DNA from: JAOABV01 sp039801465
Lineage (GTDB): Bacteria > Hydrothermota > Tepidihabitantia > Tepidihabitantales > CAIPLT01
DNA: 27,646 bases
Assembly: GCA_039801465.1 (NCBI GenBank)
Contig: JBDRUT010000020.1
Coordinates: 1 to 27,646 of the forward strand
Direction: 5' to 3'
In this document: piece after piece, positions 5,585-13,079 of the stretch
Layout: every line of letters begins with the position of its first letter
How positions within the stretch are numbered: the stretch's first letter is position 1
Program-made: the position numbers and the translations under genes
Notes under the pieces: model-generated
What the model was told of the DNA's origin: nothing
Databases searched by the model: none
The model's input: only the letters and a program-made list of their open reading frames with translations

Positions 5585-7144
5585 TTATTTCTTAACCATC
5601 TTAAATAAATCCCAGTTGGTATGTGCTTTTTCTAACAGTTCTATAGCCTTTTTAACATGCTCATCATATTTTAATCGGACCTCATAATCGCCTTGGGTGC
5701 CGGAAAGTTTAGTTTTGATTTCTCTTTCAAGTTCTTGACTGATATAGGCTTTTACTGAATCAAATTGGCTATCTGTAAATTCAATCTTCTTTTCTGTTGC
5801 CATTGTTTTCAACTCGTCAAGCATTTCATTCGTTACAACAAAATCAGGTTTAATTTCTTTATGTCGTGCCAGGTATTTTACTGCAAAGTCAAAAATAATG
5901 CCTTGGCTAATGAGTTTAGTTTCCAGTTCACTATACCGACGGTATGCCATATATAAATCTGGTGCAATTGCACCTTCACCATAAACTTCCCAGCGTCCTT
6001 TGCCTTTAGTAAAGTATTTTTGCTTGGTCTTTGATGATGTATCTTCTTCAATCACTGCTTTTGAAGTTTTTACTGGTTTATTGATACATCTACCTGATGG
6101 TGTATACCAATAAGCAGTGGTTAATTTTACTGCACTATTTTCATCAATTGGATGGATTGTTTGCACTGAGCCTTTACCAAAGGTTGTGTCACCAATGAGA
6201 AGTCCGCGTTCCCAATCTTGAATTGCACCAGCAACAATCTCGGATGCAGATGCTGAACCTCGGTCGACTAAGACGACTAAAGGATACTCGCCGTATTTAT
6301 CTTGTTCTATGGCAACAAATTCTCTTCTGGTCTCTGGTTTTCGGCCTTTGACAATCACGACTGTTTTACCTGGTGGTAAAAACAAGTCTGTGACCTCAAA
6401 ACCTTCTTGTAGCAATCCACCGGAATTTGACCTTAGGTCAAATACGAGTTTTTTTATTTTCTCTTTAGTAAATAAAGAGTCGATTGCGGATTCTAACTCG
6501 GTACGGGCGACTTTAGAAAAATCCGCTAAACGCACATAACCGATATCTGAAGTCAATTTACCCGCATAGGGCACTGATTTAATTTTTATGATTTCACGGA
6601 CGATAGTAAAATCTAAAAGTTCAGCAACGCCTTCGCGTTTTATTGAAATATTAACTTTTGTACCTGGTGTTCCGCGCAGTTGTTTAATTGCATCTTGGAC
6701 TGTATAGCCTTCAGTTGATTTTCCTTCAATTTTAACAATTTTATCACCGGCTTGAAGTCCTAACCGGTATGCTGGTGTGCCTTCAATTGGTGAAATTACA
6801 GTTAAGACATTATCCCGCATTCCAATCTGAATACCAATACCGCCGAATTCACCTTCGGTCTTTACTTTTAGTTCTTTATATTCGTCGACATCTAAAAAAT
6901 TAGAATACGGGTCTAAAGCATTAAGCATTCCCTCAATTGATGATTTGATAAGTTCTTCAGTATTGACTTCCTTAACATAGTCATTAATTACTAAATTCAA
7001 GATGTAACTAAATCTTTGTAATGACTGATGAATCGTGGAAACCTTTTGTGCCCAGAGTTTTGCGGCGACAATTCCACTGATAATCACGATTATTGCTACG
7101 ATGCCAATAATTGTGAGTTTAATTTTTGAACTTTTTGTCTTCAT
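5585..7144 (-). CDS. ctpA: S41 family C-terminal processing peptidase (CtpA/Prc-like)
   Basis: A 519-residue membrane-anchored serine protease. Residues 8-30 are an uncleaved-looking signal anchor (IKLTIIGIVAIIVIISGIVA). A helical N-terminal part with LDPYSNFLD (77-85) leads into a PDZ domain (about 95-172, with GGIGIQIG at 101-108). The S41 core has the catalytic serine S299 in GSASASE and lysine K324 in TFGKGSVQ, 25 residues apart as in E. coli Prc. About 150 residues follow the core, a longer tail than in minimal CtpA. Family role: cleavage of envelope proteins or proteolytic fragments at C termini. The ATG at 7144 has GAGG 9 bases upstream, a loose spacing. It stands alone, same strand as tmk. 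Confidence 0.93.
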   Translation of the reverse strand: MKTKSSKIKLTIIGIVAIIVIISGIVAAKLWAQKVSTIHQSLQRFSYILNLVINDYVKEVNTEELIKSSIEGMLNALDPYSNFLDVDEYKELKVKTEGEFGGIGIQIGMRDNVLTVISPIEGTPAYRLGLQAGDKIVKIEGKSTEGYTVQDAIKQLRGTPGTKVNISIKREGVAELLDFTIVREIIKIKSVPYAGKLTSDIGYVRLADFSKVARTELESAIDSLFTKEKIKKLVFDLRSNSGGLLQEGFEVTDLFLPPGKTVVIVKGRKPETRREFVAIEQDKYGEYPLVVLVDRGSASASEIVAGAIQDWERGLLIGDTTFGKGSVQTIHPIDENSAVKLTTAYWYTPSGRCINKPVKTSKAVIEEDTSSKTKQKYFTKGKGRWEVYGEGAIAPDLYMAYRRYSELETKLISQGIIFDFAVKYLARHKEIKPDFVVTNEMLDELKTMATEKKIEFTDSQFDSVKAYISQELEREIKTKLSGTQGDYEVRLKYDEHVKKAIELLEKAHTNWDLFKMVKK

Positions 7145-7286
7145 ATTTTAATACCTCGCTTATTAAACAAATTGGATTGCATTTTCTATTTCTGCATTTC
7201 TTGATATTTTTTCTCTCATAATTCTTAATCAAATAAAAAATTCAGCCTTTTTCTAAATAATATTATACCTAATCAATCTAAGAATA

Positions 7287-7934
7287 TCAACTCTTTTTAT
7301 CTACTTTGATACCGCGATTACTTAAAAATGCCACCACTTTTTCTCTTATTTCTTGGTGTAATTCGTTTTCAGATTTAGTACCCGAGAACACCAATATTTT
7401 TTTCGGTGCTTTTTTGGCTAATATCAGATAAGCAGTGCGTATCTTTTGATGAAATTCAACTTCTTCTTGTTCTAATCGGTCCAAAGTTCTATTACCCACT
7501 CGGCTTAAACCAACATCTACTGGCACATCAACTAAAATTGTTAAGTCCGGTTTAAGATTAGCAGTAGCAAATTTATTAAGTCGGGAAACGACTTTAAAAG
7601 TAAGTCCTCTTGCACCACCCTGATATGCCATTGACGAAAGTCCATATCGGTCAGTGATGACAATTGTGCCTTTTTGTAGTTCGGGAAAGATCTTCTCGTA
7701 AGTGTGTTGACATCGGCTTGCTAAATACAGTAAAAGTTCAGTTTTAGGATGCATATTCTTATTTTTCACATCTAAAAGAATCTCTCGAATCTTCTCCCCT
7801 ATTTCTGTGCCACCGGGTTCACGGGTAAAGATACATGGTAAGGATTTTTCTTTTAGATAAGAATATAAAAGCTTTGCTTGAGTAGTCTTACCTGAACCTT
7901 CAATGCCTTCAAAGGCAATAAGCACACCACGCAT
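7287..7934 (-). CDS. tmk: Thymidylate kinase
   Basis: 215 residues from ATG at 7934 (a TTG codon directly before it could extend the frame by one). It phosphorylates dTMP to dTDP for DNA synthesis. The P-loop is GIEGSGKTT at 10-18; TREPGGTEIGEKIRE and DRYGLSSMAYQGG are the standard dTMP-binding and DRY motifs; a short LID region with Arg residues follows VGLSRVGNR. Length is normal for the family. No clear Shine-Dalgarno is seen. There is no overlap with neighbours; the S41 protease gene follows 142 bases downstream. Confidence 0.95.
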   Translation of the reverse strand: MRGVLIAFEGIEGSGKTTQAKLLYSYLKEKSLPCIFTREPGGTEIGEKIREILLDVKNKNMHPKTELLLYLASRCQHTYEKIFPELQKGTIVITDRYGLSSMAYQGGARGLTFKVVSRLNKFATANLKPDLTILVDVPVDVGLSRVGNRTLDRLEQEEVEFHQKIRTAYLILAKKAPKKILVFSGTKSENELHQEIREKVVAFLSNRGIKVDKKS

Positions 7935-8109
7935 CAATTACAAGCCAGATAGATACAGAATCTTAATTAGTCCTCTGATTTTTAAACTCTTCTTTCCTGC
8001 TTTTGATTTCCTGCTGTACTTTTTATTGAATTTTCAATCATTATCAACGATACTGGTCGAGATATGGTTATTTATTACCTTTATTTACCATACTTTTTAA
8101 TGAATATTT

Positions 8110-8148
8110 GGTCATTCTGAACACAATCTGGTTGGCGAGGTCTCCATA
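8110..8148. repeat. Degenerate intergenic repeat of the GTCATTCTGA type
   Basis: GGTCATTCTGAACAC followed by GCGAGGTCTCC resembles the repeat elements clustered at 20160-20780. It lies between tmk and ino1. Confidence 0.4.
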
Positions 8149-8205
8149 AATTTATTGATTACCATTAAAATAGGTTATCAAATCTTTTATGTCTTGTTAA
8201 AATCC

Positions 8206-9306
8206 TTATTTCTTTTTTCTCGCTTTAGACTTTTTGCCGTATTTTTTAATGAATTGTTCAACTTTTTCTCGGCAGATATAATCAGGCCATTGAACTGGCG
8301 GCGTCTTCATAAAATAACTTGACGGTTCAACAATTGCACCTGATAATTTATTATCCAATGCGAGTTTTGCACAGCGGACTGCATCAATCACGACACCTGC
8401 AGAATTAGGTGAATCCCAGACTTCCAGTTTCAGTTCTAAGTTCAACGGCACATCACCAAAAGTTTGGCCTTCCATTCTAATATGTGCCCATTTTCTGTCT
8501 AATAACCAGGCAACATAATCAGAAGGACCAATATAGACATTATCTTTACCAATATCATATTTTAAGAGCGAAGTCACTGCACCAGTTTTAGATATCTTTT
8601 TTGATTCTAAACGAGAGCGTTCCAACATATTCAAAAAATCAGTATTACCACCAACATTTAACTGGGAAGTTCTTAATAACTTTACTCCGCGTTCTTGGAA
8701 TAATGTCACTAATACTCGGTGGAGAATTGTTGCGCCGACTTGTGATTTAATATCATCGCCGATAACAGGTAAGCCTCGTTCCTTAAAACGATTGCTCCAA
8801 TATTTTTGTGAAGCGATAAATACCGGAATACAATTTACCATTGCGCAACCAGCATCTAAGATTTGTTCAGTATACCATTTAGTTGCTTCTTCAGAACCTA
8901 CTGGTAAAAAATTAACCACAACATCAGTCTTAGTTTCTTTTAAGATACGGACAATATCATCAGTTGGACCAGGTGCTTTTTCAATAATTTGAGAAAGATA
9001 ATAGCCTAATCCATCATGAGTCATACCGCGATAGATTTTGACATTGAGTTTAGGCACTTCACAGAACTTATAAGTATTATTAGGATAAGTATAGATGGCT
9101 TCAGCTAAATCTTTTCCGACTTTTCGTTTATCAATATCAATTCCGCAGGTAAATTCAATGTCTCCGATATGATAGCCACCAAGAACTGTATGCATTATAC
9201 CCGGGATAAAAGTTCCTTCTTTCGCATTCCGATAATAATATACGCCTTGGACTAAACTTGACGCACAATTGCCAACACCAATGATTGCAACTCTAACTTT
9301 TGCCAT
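8206..9306 (-). CDS. ino1: Inositol-3-phosphate (myo-inositol-1-phosphate) synthase
   Basis: A 366-residue NAD-dependent isomerase converting glucose-6-phosphate to inositol phosphate. The Rossmann NAD-binding motif GVGNCASS is at 10-17. Family segments follow: FLPVGSEEATKWY, AMVNCIPVFIAS, GDDIKSQVGATILHR (catalytic lysine region), LNVGGNTDFLNM and SNSAGVVIDA. The length (~366) fits the short archaeal/Thermotoga/actinobacterial form, not the ~510-residue eukaryotic one. The start has AGGAGGG five bases upstream. A Lys/Arg-rich tail ends the protein. The product could feed phosphatidylinositol or the thermophile solute di-myo-inositol phosphate; no gene here decides between them. The upstream region has a structured leader and duplicated promoter-like sequences. 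Confidence 0.93.
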   Translation of the reverse strand: MAKVRVAIIGVGNCASSLVQGVYYYRNAKEGTFIPGIMHTVLGGYHIGDIEFTCGIDIDKRKVGKDLAEAIYTYPNNTYKFCEVPKLNVKIYRGMTHDGLGYYLSQIIEKAPGPTDDIVRILKETKTDVVVNFLPVGSEEATKWYTEQILDAGCAMVNCIPVFIASQKYWSNRFKERGLPVIGDDIKSQVGATILHRVLVTLFQERGVKLLRTSQLNVGGNTDFLNMLERSRLESKKISKTGAVTSLLKYDIGKDNVYIGPSDYVAWLLDRKWAHIRMEGQTFGDVPLNLELKLEVWDSPNSAGVVIDAVRCAKLALDNKLSGAIVEPSSYFMKTPPVQWPDYICREKVEQFIKKYGKKSKARKKK

Positions 9307-9344
9307 TTTTCCCTCCTAAAAAGAGAAAATCAAGTTAGTTCTTT

Positions 9345-9363
9345 ACTGACGCTTTGTGTCAGT
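9345..9363 (-). promoter_or_regulatory. Hairpin in the ino1 leader
   Basis: ACTGAC and GTCAGT around a 7-base loop, 39 bases before the ino1 ATG. A CCCG/CGGG-rich segment (9370-9392) upstream of it could form a further stem. It could be a leader structure or an operator. Confidence 0.4.
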
Positions 9364-9430
9364 AGGCCGATACCCGCAACGGGCAACGGGATACGAGTAA
9401 AATATAGCATATTCTTCATTATTATTTTTT

Positions 9431-9447
9431 ACGGAGTAAAACTCCGT
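9431..9447 (-). promoter_or_regulatory. Hairpin at the predicted 5' end of the ino1 transcript
   Basis: ACGGAGT-AAA-ACTCCGT (plus strand), a perfect 7-bp stem, positioned just after the proximal promoter-like repeat. If that promoter is used, the mRNA would begin in or next to this hairpin. Confidence 0.4.
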
Positions 9448-9449
9448 TT

Positions 9450-9477
9450 ATTATGTTCAATTCCATTGTTTACTTAA
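9450..9477 (-). promoter_or_regulatory. Proximal promoter-like repeat upstream of ino1
   Basis: Minus-strand TTAAGT, 16-base spacer, CATAAT. The sequence AATGGAATT in the spacer is shared with the distal copy at 9520-9547. Confidence 0.35.
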
Positions 9478-9519
9478 CTTTTTTATACCGTTATTTTAGC
9501 AAAAAACTCATTACCTATT

Positions 9520-9547
9520 ATTATGCTTAATTCCATTGCTGAGTCAA
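9520..9547 (-). promoter_or_regulatory. Distal promoter-like repeat upstream of ino1
   Basis: Minus-strand TTGACT, 16-base spacer, CATAAT, the better match of the two. It lies 70 bp upstream of the proximal copy within an imperfect tandem repeat that continues to an ATTTTAGCA word at 9492-9501 and 9572-9581. Confidence 0.4.
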
Positions 9548-9581
9548 CTTATTCTTTTGGCTTCATACTTTTATTTTAGCA

Positions 9582-10918
9582 GATAGTTTCTTTTCACTTA
9601 ATTATTATCCTTTAATAAGTTAAATTGTCAAGATTAACATTAGTATAACTTCTGAAAATCCCACTAAGAACACTTAAGACACATAAAAACAGGTGAAAAT
9701 GTATAATACATAAGCAAAATATAACTTTCGCAGAGTTCTCAATCCAACCAAATAGTATTGTGATTTGTCTTCTGATGGGCAATTTTTATGATATAAGCAC
9801 AGGCAAAATAGGTGGAAAACTAAGTGTTAACTTGAATGATTGAACAATAGCCTTAAAATGATACGAAAATCGCAGTAAAAGCATAAATTTAATAATAAAT
9901 ATCAAGTTTGCCATAATAATAGACACAATTTTTAACTTCATAGACCACGGCGTGAATGGTACCAGTTCAGCATCCATTCTGTACCCCTACTGCACCCAGA
10001 CACTTTGACTTTTGCCTTATGACCACCAAAACATTGGATATCAAAACCCGCACAAATAGTTGATTCCTGTTTGCTCAATACACGTATTATTCTTAAAAAA
10101 CCAAACAAATTAAGCATTTTGCCCCAAATGTCTTAATACTACCATCAACCGATAACCTTGTCTAAAACAATACTAATCCTATATAATTCAATACACCCGC
10201 GTTCAAAAGCCATAGAGTCGCAAGTTCAACTAAGATTAAAACATTCAAAACCACTCACACGCTACTTTTACAAATTGCCATATAAACTTACTAAATCATA
10301 AGCCGATATAAGTCTAATATATTAATAAACCATACAAACATGACAGATTATATTCATATATACTTTCCGCTCATTCCATAAATCAGTCACAAGTACTTTT
10401 GACATCATTCTTATATATATATGCATATTTGCATATATTATACTAAAAAATCAAATCAAGTCAAGCCTTGGTTTTGGAGAGTTCGGAAAAGTTTTGGTGA
10501 AAACACTGAAAGCAGAAATTAGGTTCAAAAGTGACACGCAGTATCACCCTGAAATGCAAAGCGTAGATGGAGTGAAACGACAGCAACTTATTTCAGAGTC
10601 TAATTTAGCCACTGAAGACACAGAAGACACGGAAAAAACAGAGATAAGGTTCAAGGGCTGAAAGGTTCAAAGTTCAAAAGTGACACACAATGTCATCCCC
10701 ACTTGATGCGGGGTCTTGTAAAAATAAGAATCGGGATTCTGAATCAAGTTGACTTTGTTGCACTTCATCATCGCTTCGCAACCAGATTGACAGAATACTA
10801 AAGTCCAAAGGCTCAAAAGAAAAATTTATTATTCTCTTTGCATTTTGAATTTTCATTTTGATTTTTGCATTTTGCATTTTGAATTTATTCCGTCAATATA
10901 ATTTTCTGCTCATTAAAC
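9582..10918. other. Long divergent intergenic region, no supported gene
   Basis: Between ino1 (minus) and lepB (plus). 9600-10440 is very poor in G on the plus strand; a hand count over 10081-10440 gives roughly 27 G against 78 C. An AT-rich hairpin is at 10417-10438 (ATATATGCA / TGCATATAT). 10500-10900 contains degenerate repeat words: CACCCTGAAATG and TTTCAGAGTCTAAT (10540-10604), GACACAGAAGACACGGAA (about 10617), TGTCATCCCCACTTGATG (about 10691) and repeats of GCATTTTGAATTTT (10840-10885). No convincing coding frame is present. Confidence 0.6.
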
Positions 10919-10946
10919 TTGACATTATTAATTCCAAGTATATAAT
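10919..10946 (+). promoter_or_regulatory. Consensus promoter of lepB, leaderless arrangement
   Basis: TTGACA (10919-10924), 16-base spacer, TATAAT (10941-10946), then only six bases to the lepB ATG at 10953. The transcript should begin at or next to the start codon, and no Shine-Dalgarno is seen. Confidence 0.75.
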
Positions 10947-10952
10947 CAGATA

Positions 10953-11759
10953 ATGAAATTTTTGCGCGCGGTCTTACACTTTATCCTTTCCTGGTTACCG
11001 GTAATTATCGTCGTATTGATTTTACGTGCATTTGTAGTTGAAGCCTTTATGGTGCCAACACCATCAATGGAAGAAACTATTATGACAGGTGATTTTCTGC
11101 TTGTTAATAAATTTATCTACGGCATAAAAATGCCTTTTACCAATAAGACACTAATTCCAATAACGAATCCTAAACCAGGTGATATTGTTGTCTTTCGTTA
11201 TAGTCTTGACCCTTCAGAACCAGAACCAAAAGAAAATTACATCCGATTGTTTCCTAAATTTTTACCTTTACTGCCTTTGTATTGGAACAAAACAACTAAT
11301 TTCTTTACTTGGTATATGCCGAGAAATTTTGTGAAGCGGTGTGTCGCTGTAGAGGGCGATACCGTTGAAATCCGTAACAAGCGATTATATGTCAATGGTA
11401 AATTAAAGATTGAGCCGTATGTGCAACATATTGACCGAAGAGTATTTCCACCGCCCTTATCAGTTCCTGAACATTATCAAACTCAATGGGAACAGGGTAA
11501 ATTTCTGACCAGTCCTGAAGGATTTTATTTTCGAGACAATTTTGGACCGGTAGTTGTACCCAAAGGCACAATCTTTGGTATGGGTGACAATCGGGACAAC
11601 TCGTCCGACTCTCGGTTTTTTGGTCCGATTCCACTCAAATATGTTAAGGGTAAACCGATGGTGATATATTTTTCTTCTTCAGCAGCACCAAACATTGCGC
11701 GTATAATTTTGAGTCCGCGTCAAATTCAGTGGCAACGAATTGGATTAATTATTAAATAG
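10953..11759 (+). CDS. lepB: Signal peptidase I
   Basis: A 268-residue membrane serine protease that removes signal peptides from exported proteins. One N-terminal membrane segment (about 8-24, LHFILSWLPVIIVVLIL) is followed by the catalytic serine S38 in PTPSMEETI and the general-base lysine K128 in FVKRCVAVEGD. The late box GDNRDNSSDSRFFGPI is intact. Between box B and the lysine there is an insertion with an aromatic/proline-rich stretch (RLFPKFLPLLPLYWN, 98-112) that may dip into the membrane. The promoter places this as a leaderless mRNA. The nitroreductase follows 33 bases later and is probably co-transcribed. The giant secreted protein further downstream has a suitable signal peptide. 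Confidence 0.95.
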   Translation: MKFLRAVLHFILSWLPVIIVVLILRAFVVEAFMVPTPSMEETIMTGDFLLVNKFIYGIKMPFTNKTLIPITNPKPGDIVVFRYSLDPSEPEPKENYIRLFPKFLPLLPLYWNKTTNFFTWYMPRNFVKRCVAVEGDTVEIRNKRLYVNGKLKIEPYVQHIDRRVFPPPLSVPEHYQTQWEQGKFLTSPEGFYFRDNFGPVVVPKGTIFGMGDNRDNSSDSRFFGPIPLKYVKGKPMVIYFSSSAAPNIARIILSPRQIQWQRIGLIIK

Positions 11760-11792
11760 CGCAAGAGATTACTTGTATGCTTCGAAAGTAAT

Positions 11793-12371
11793 ATGGATTT
11801 TTGGGAAGTAATCCAACAAAGAAAGAGCACGCGCAATTTTTCTTCACAGCCAGTTGAACCCGAGAAAATTATTAAAGTGTTAGAATCGGCTCGTCTCGCA
11901 CCATCTTGGCAGAATCGTCAATGTTGGCGGTTTGTTGTCGTTCAAGATAAAGAAACAATTAGAAAGATTGCTCAGTTTCGGCCATTTCAGTATAACATCA
12001 ATTTCTTTTTGAAGAATGTGCCAGTAATAATTGTTGCTTGTGCTAATCCCAAAGATAGTGGACACCGTCAAGGTATTGATTACTATCTGGTTGATGTTGC
12101 TATTGCAATGGAACATCTAATTTTAGCCGCAACAGATTTAGGATTAGCCACTTGCTGGATTGGTGCTTTTGATGAAGAAATGATTAAAAAATTGCTTAAC
12201 ATACCAAAAGAAGTCAGAGTTGTTGCGCTAACACCATTAGGATATCCTGCGGGTAAAGATAACATTGTAGATAAAGTTAGTAAATTTGTTGCCAAAGGCA
12301 GAAAAAGAAAAAATTTAGAAGATATTGCTTATTTTGAAAAGTGGCAACAATCAATTAATCTAAATGAGTAA
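11793..12371 (+). CDS. Nitroreductase family FMN-dependent oxidoreductase
   Basis: A 192-residue protein with the family's phosphate-binding start (VIQQRKSTRNFSSQPV, residues 7-21), SARLAPSWQNRQCWRFVVV (32-50) and the C-terminal TCWIGAFDEEMIKKLLNIP segment with an AL(T)PLGYPAG motif. Family members use FMN to reduce nitro compounds, quinones or enone-type substrates, or act as dehalogenase/BluB-like enzymes; the physiological substrate cannot be told. Length is normal. No strong Shine-Dalgarno is seen. It follows lepB by 33 bases on the same strand. Confidence 0.88.
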   Translation: MDFWEVIQQRKSTRNFSSQPVEPEKIIKVLESARLAPSWQNRQCWRFVVVQDKETIRKIAQFRPFQYNINFFLKNVPVIIVACANPKDSGHRQGIDYYLVDVAIAMEHLILAATDLGLATCWIGAFDEEMIKKLLNIPKEVRVVALTPLGYPAGKDNIVDKVSKFVAKGRKRKNLEDIAYFEKWQQSINLNE

Positions 12372-12513
12372 TAAAAAGTTAGGCCGCAATCATAGTTATT
12401 TAGAGTAAGAACTTGGGATTGTTACAGAAAAACTGCCAGCATATACTATGTTCGTAATTTGTGAAAAACAGAAAGTGTCGGATGGTTTTAGTAGACTGAC
12501 TCAAAAATTTTTG

Positions 12514-12541
12514 TTGACAAAATAGAAAAATTTATTATAAT
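12514..12541 (+). promoter_or_regulatory. Consensus promoter upstream of the giant secreted protein
   Basis: TTGACA (12514-12519), 16-base spacer, TATAAT (12536-12541). A start near 12548 would give a leader of about 530 bases before the giant gene. The spacer length equals that of the lepB and McrB promoters. Confidence 0.65.
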
Positions 12542-12780
12542 AATATTAGTATATGGCAAATGGTTGGGCGATATACCAAATCGGATTAAAGCATAATACA
12601 GGCACTCATAATAAAAAGGATAATAATTGAAAACAACAATCTAAATCATAACCTATAATGAGATTTAGGCGGCTGGAAGCGATAATATGTAGAACTTCTG
12701 GGAGTAAAGATTATTTAATTTTCAGCTCTAACATCCGTAATAATCCTCTTCGGCTTGATGGCTCTTTTCCGATATGGAAA

Positions 12781-12825
12781 TCCGTATCGGACGAGTCCGT
12801 ATCGGATGAATCCGTATCGGGTGGT
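12781..12825. repeat. Three tandem copies of a 15-bp unit
   Basis: Units TCCGTATCGGACGAG, TCCGTATCGGATGAA and TCCGTATCGGGTGGT. The core CCGTATCGG is repeated three times at exact 15-bp spacing; CCGATATGG just upstream (12769-12777) is a near inverse copy. Confidence 0.85.
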
Positions 12826-12983
12826 GGCAAGCAAGAGCATAGAGCCGAATGCAGGTTCAAGGATAGCGAACAGGATACAGCATACAGGATACGGGAAAAA
12901 ATCCCTGTTTTCTGTCTACTGTTTCCTGTTTACTGTCCATTGGTGCATATGACCGAAGCGGTCTTCATTTTTATAAAACCTGT

Positions 12984-13015
12984 CCTGACGATAGGGTCGT
13001 TACGACCAGGTCAGG
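12984..13015 (+). promoter_or_regulatory. Nested hairpin before the giant gene
   Basis: Outer stem CCTGAC/GTCAGG and inner stem GGTCGT/ACGACC around a single T, with an asymmetric bulge. It ends 65 bases before the start codon. No T-run follows, so it reads more like a leader structure than a terminator. Confidence 0.5.
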
Positions 13016-13079
13016 ATTGGAATCCGTTTCGGAAGCACCACAAGTCTTGCCAAATATAATATAAAAAATGGAGGATAAA

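Larger units (their letters stand above)
12542..13079 (+). other. Long untranslated leader of the giant gene
   Basis: No supported gene. It holds a 25-codon frame at 12553-12630 (starts MANGWAIYQ, no Shine-Dalgarno), a 15-bp tandem repeat, repeated words CAGGATAC and CTGTTT/CTGTCT (12870-12935), and a nested hairpin close to the end. If transcribed from 12548 all these are in the mRNA leader. Confidence 0.5.

Noticed and set aside
9786..9977. 63-codon minus-strand frame in the ino1-lepB gap
   Set aside because: No Shine-Dalgarno, no recognisable motif, and it lies in a region of skewed composition that readily leaves open frames.
10674..10877. 67-codon minus-strand frame
   Set aside because: Built from repeated words (GCATTTTG-type) and a repeat element; no coding character.
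9307..10952. Replication origin in the long divergent gap
   Set aside because: Strand skew and AT-rich hairpins are suggestive, but I saw no cluster of DnaA boxes and no dnaA, dnaN or similar gene nearby.
12781..12825. CRISPR array from the 15-bp repeats
   Set aside because: The units are directly adjacent with no unique spacers and are too short.
12658..13059. 133-codon plus-strand frame before the giant gene
   Set aside because: It runs through the tandem repeat and hairpin, is low-complexity (repeated SVSDE), has no ribosome binding site and looks like leader sequence.
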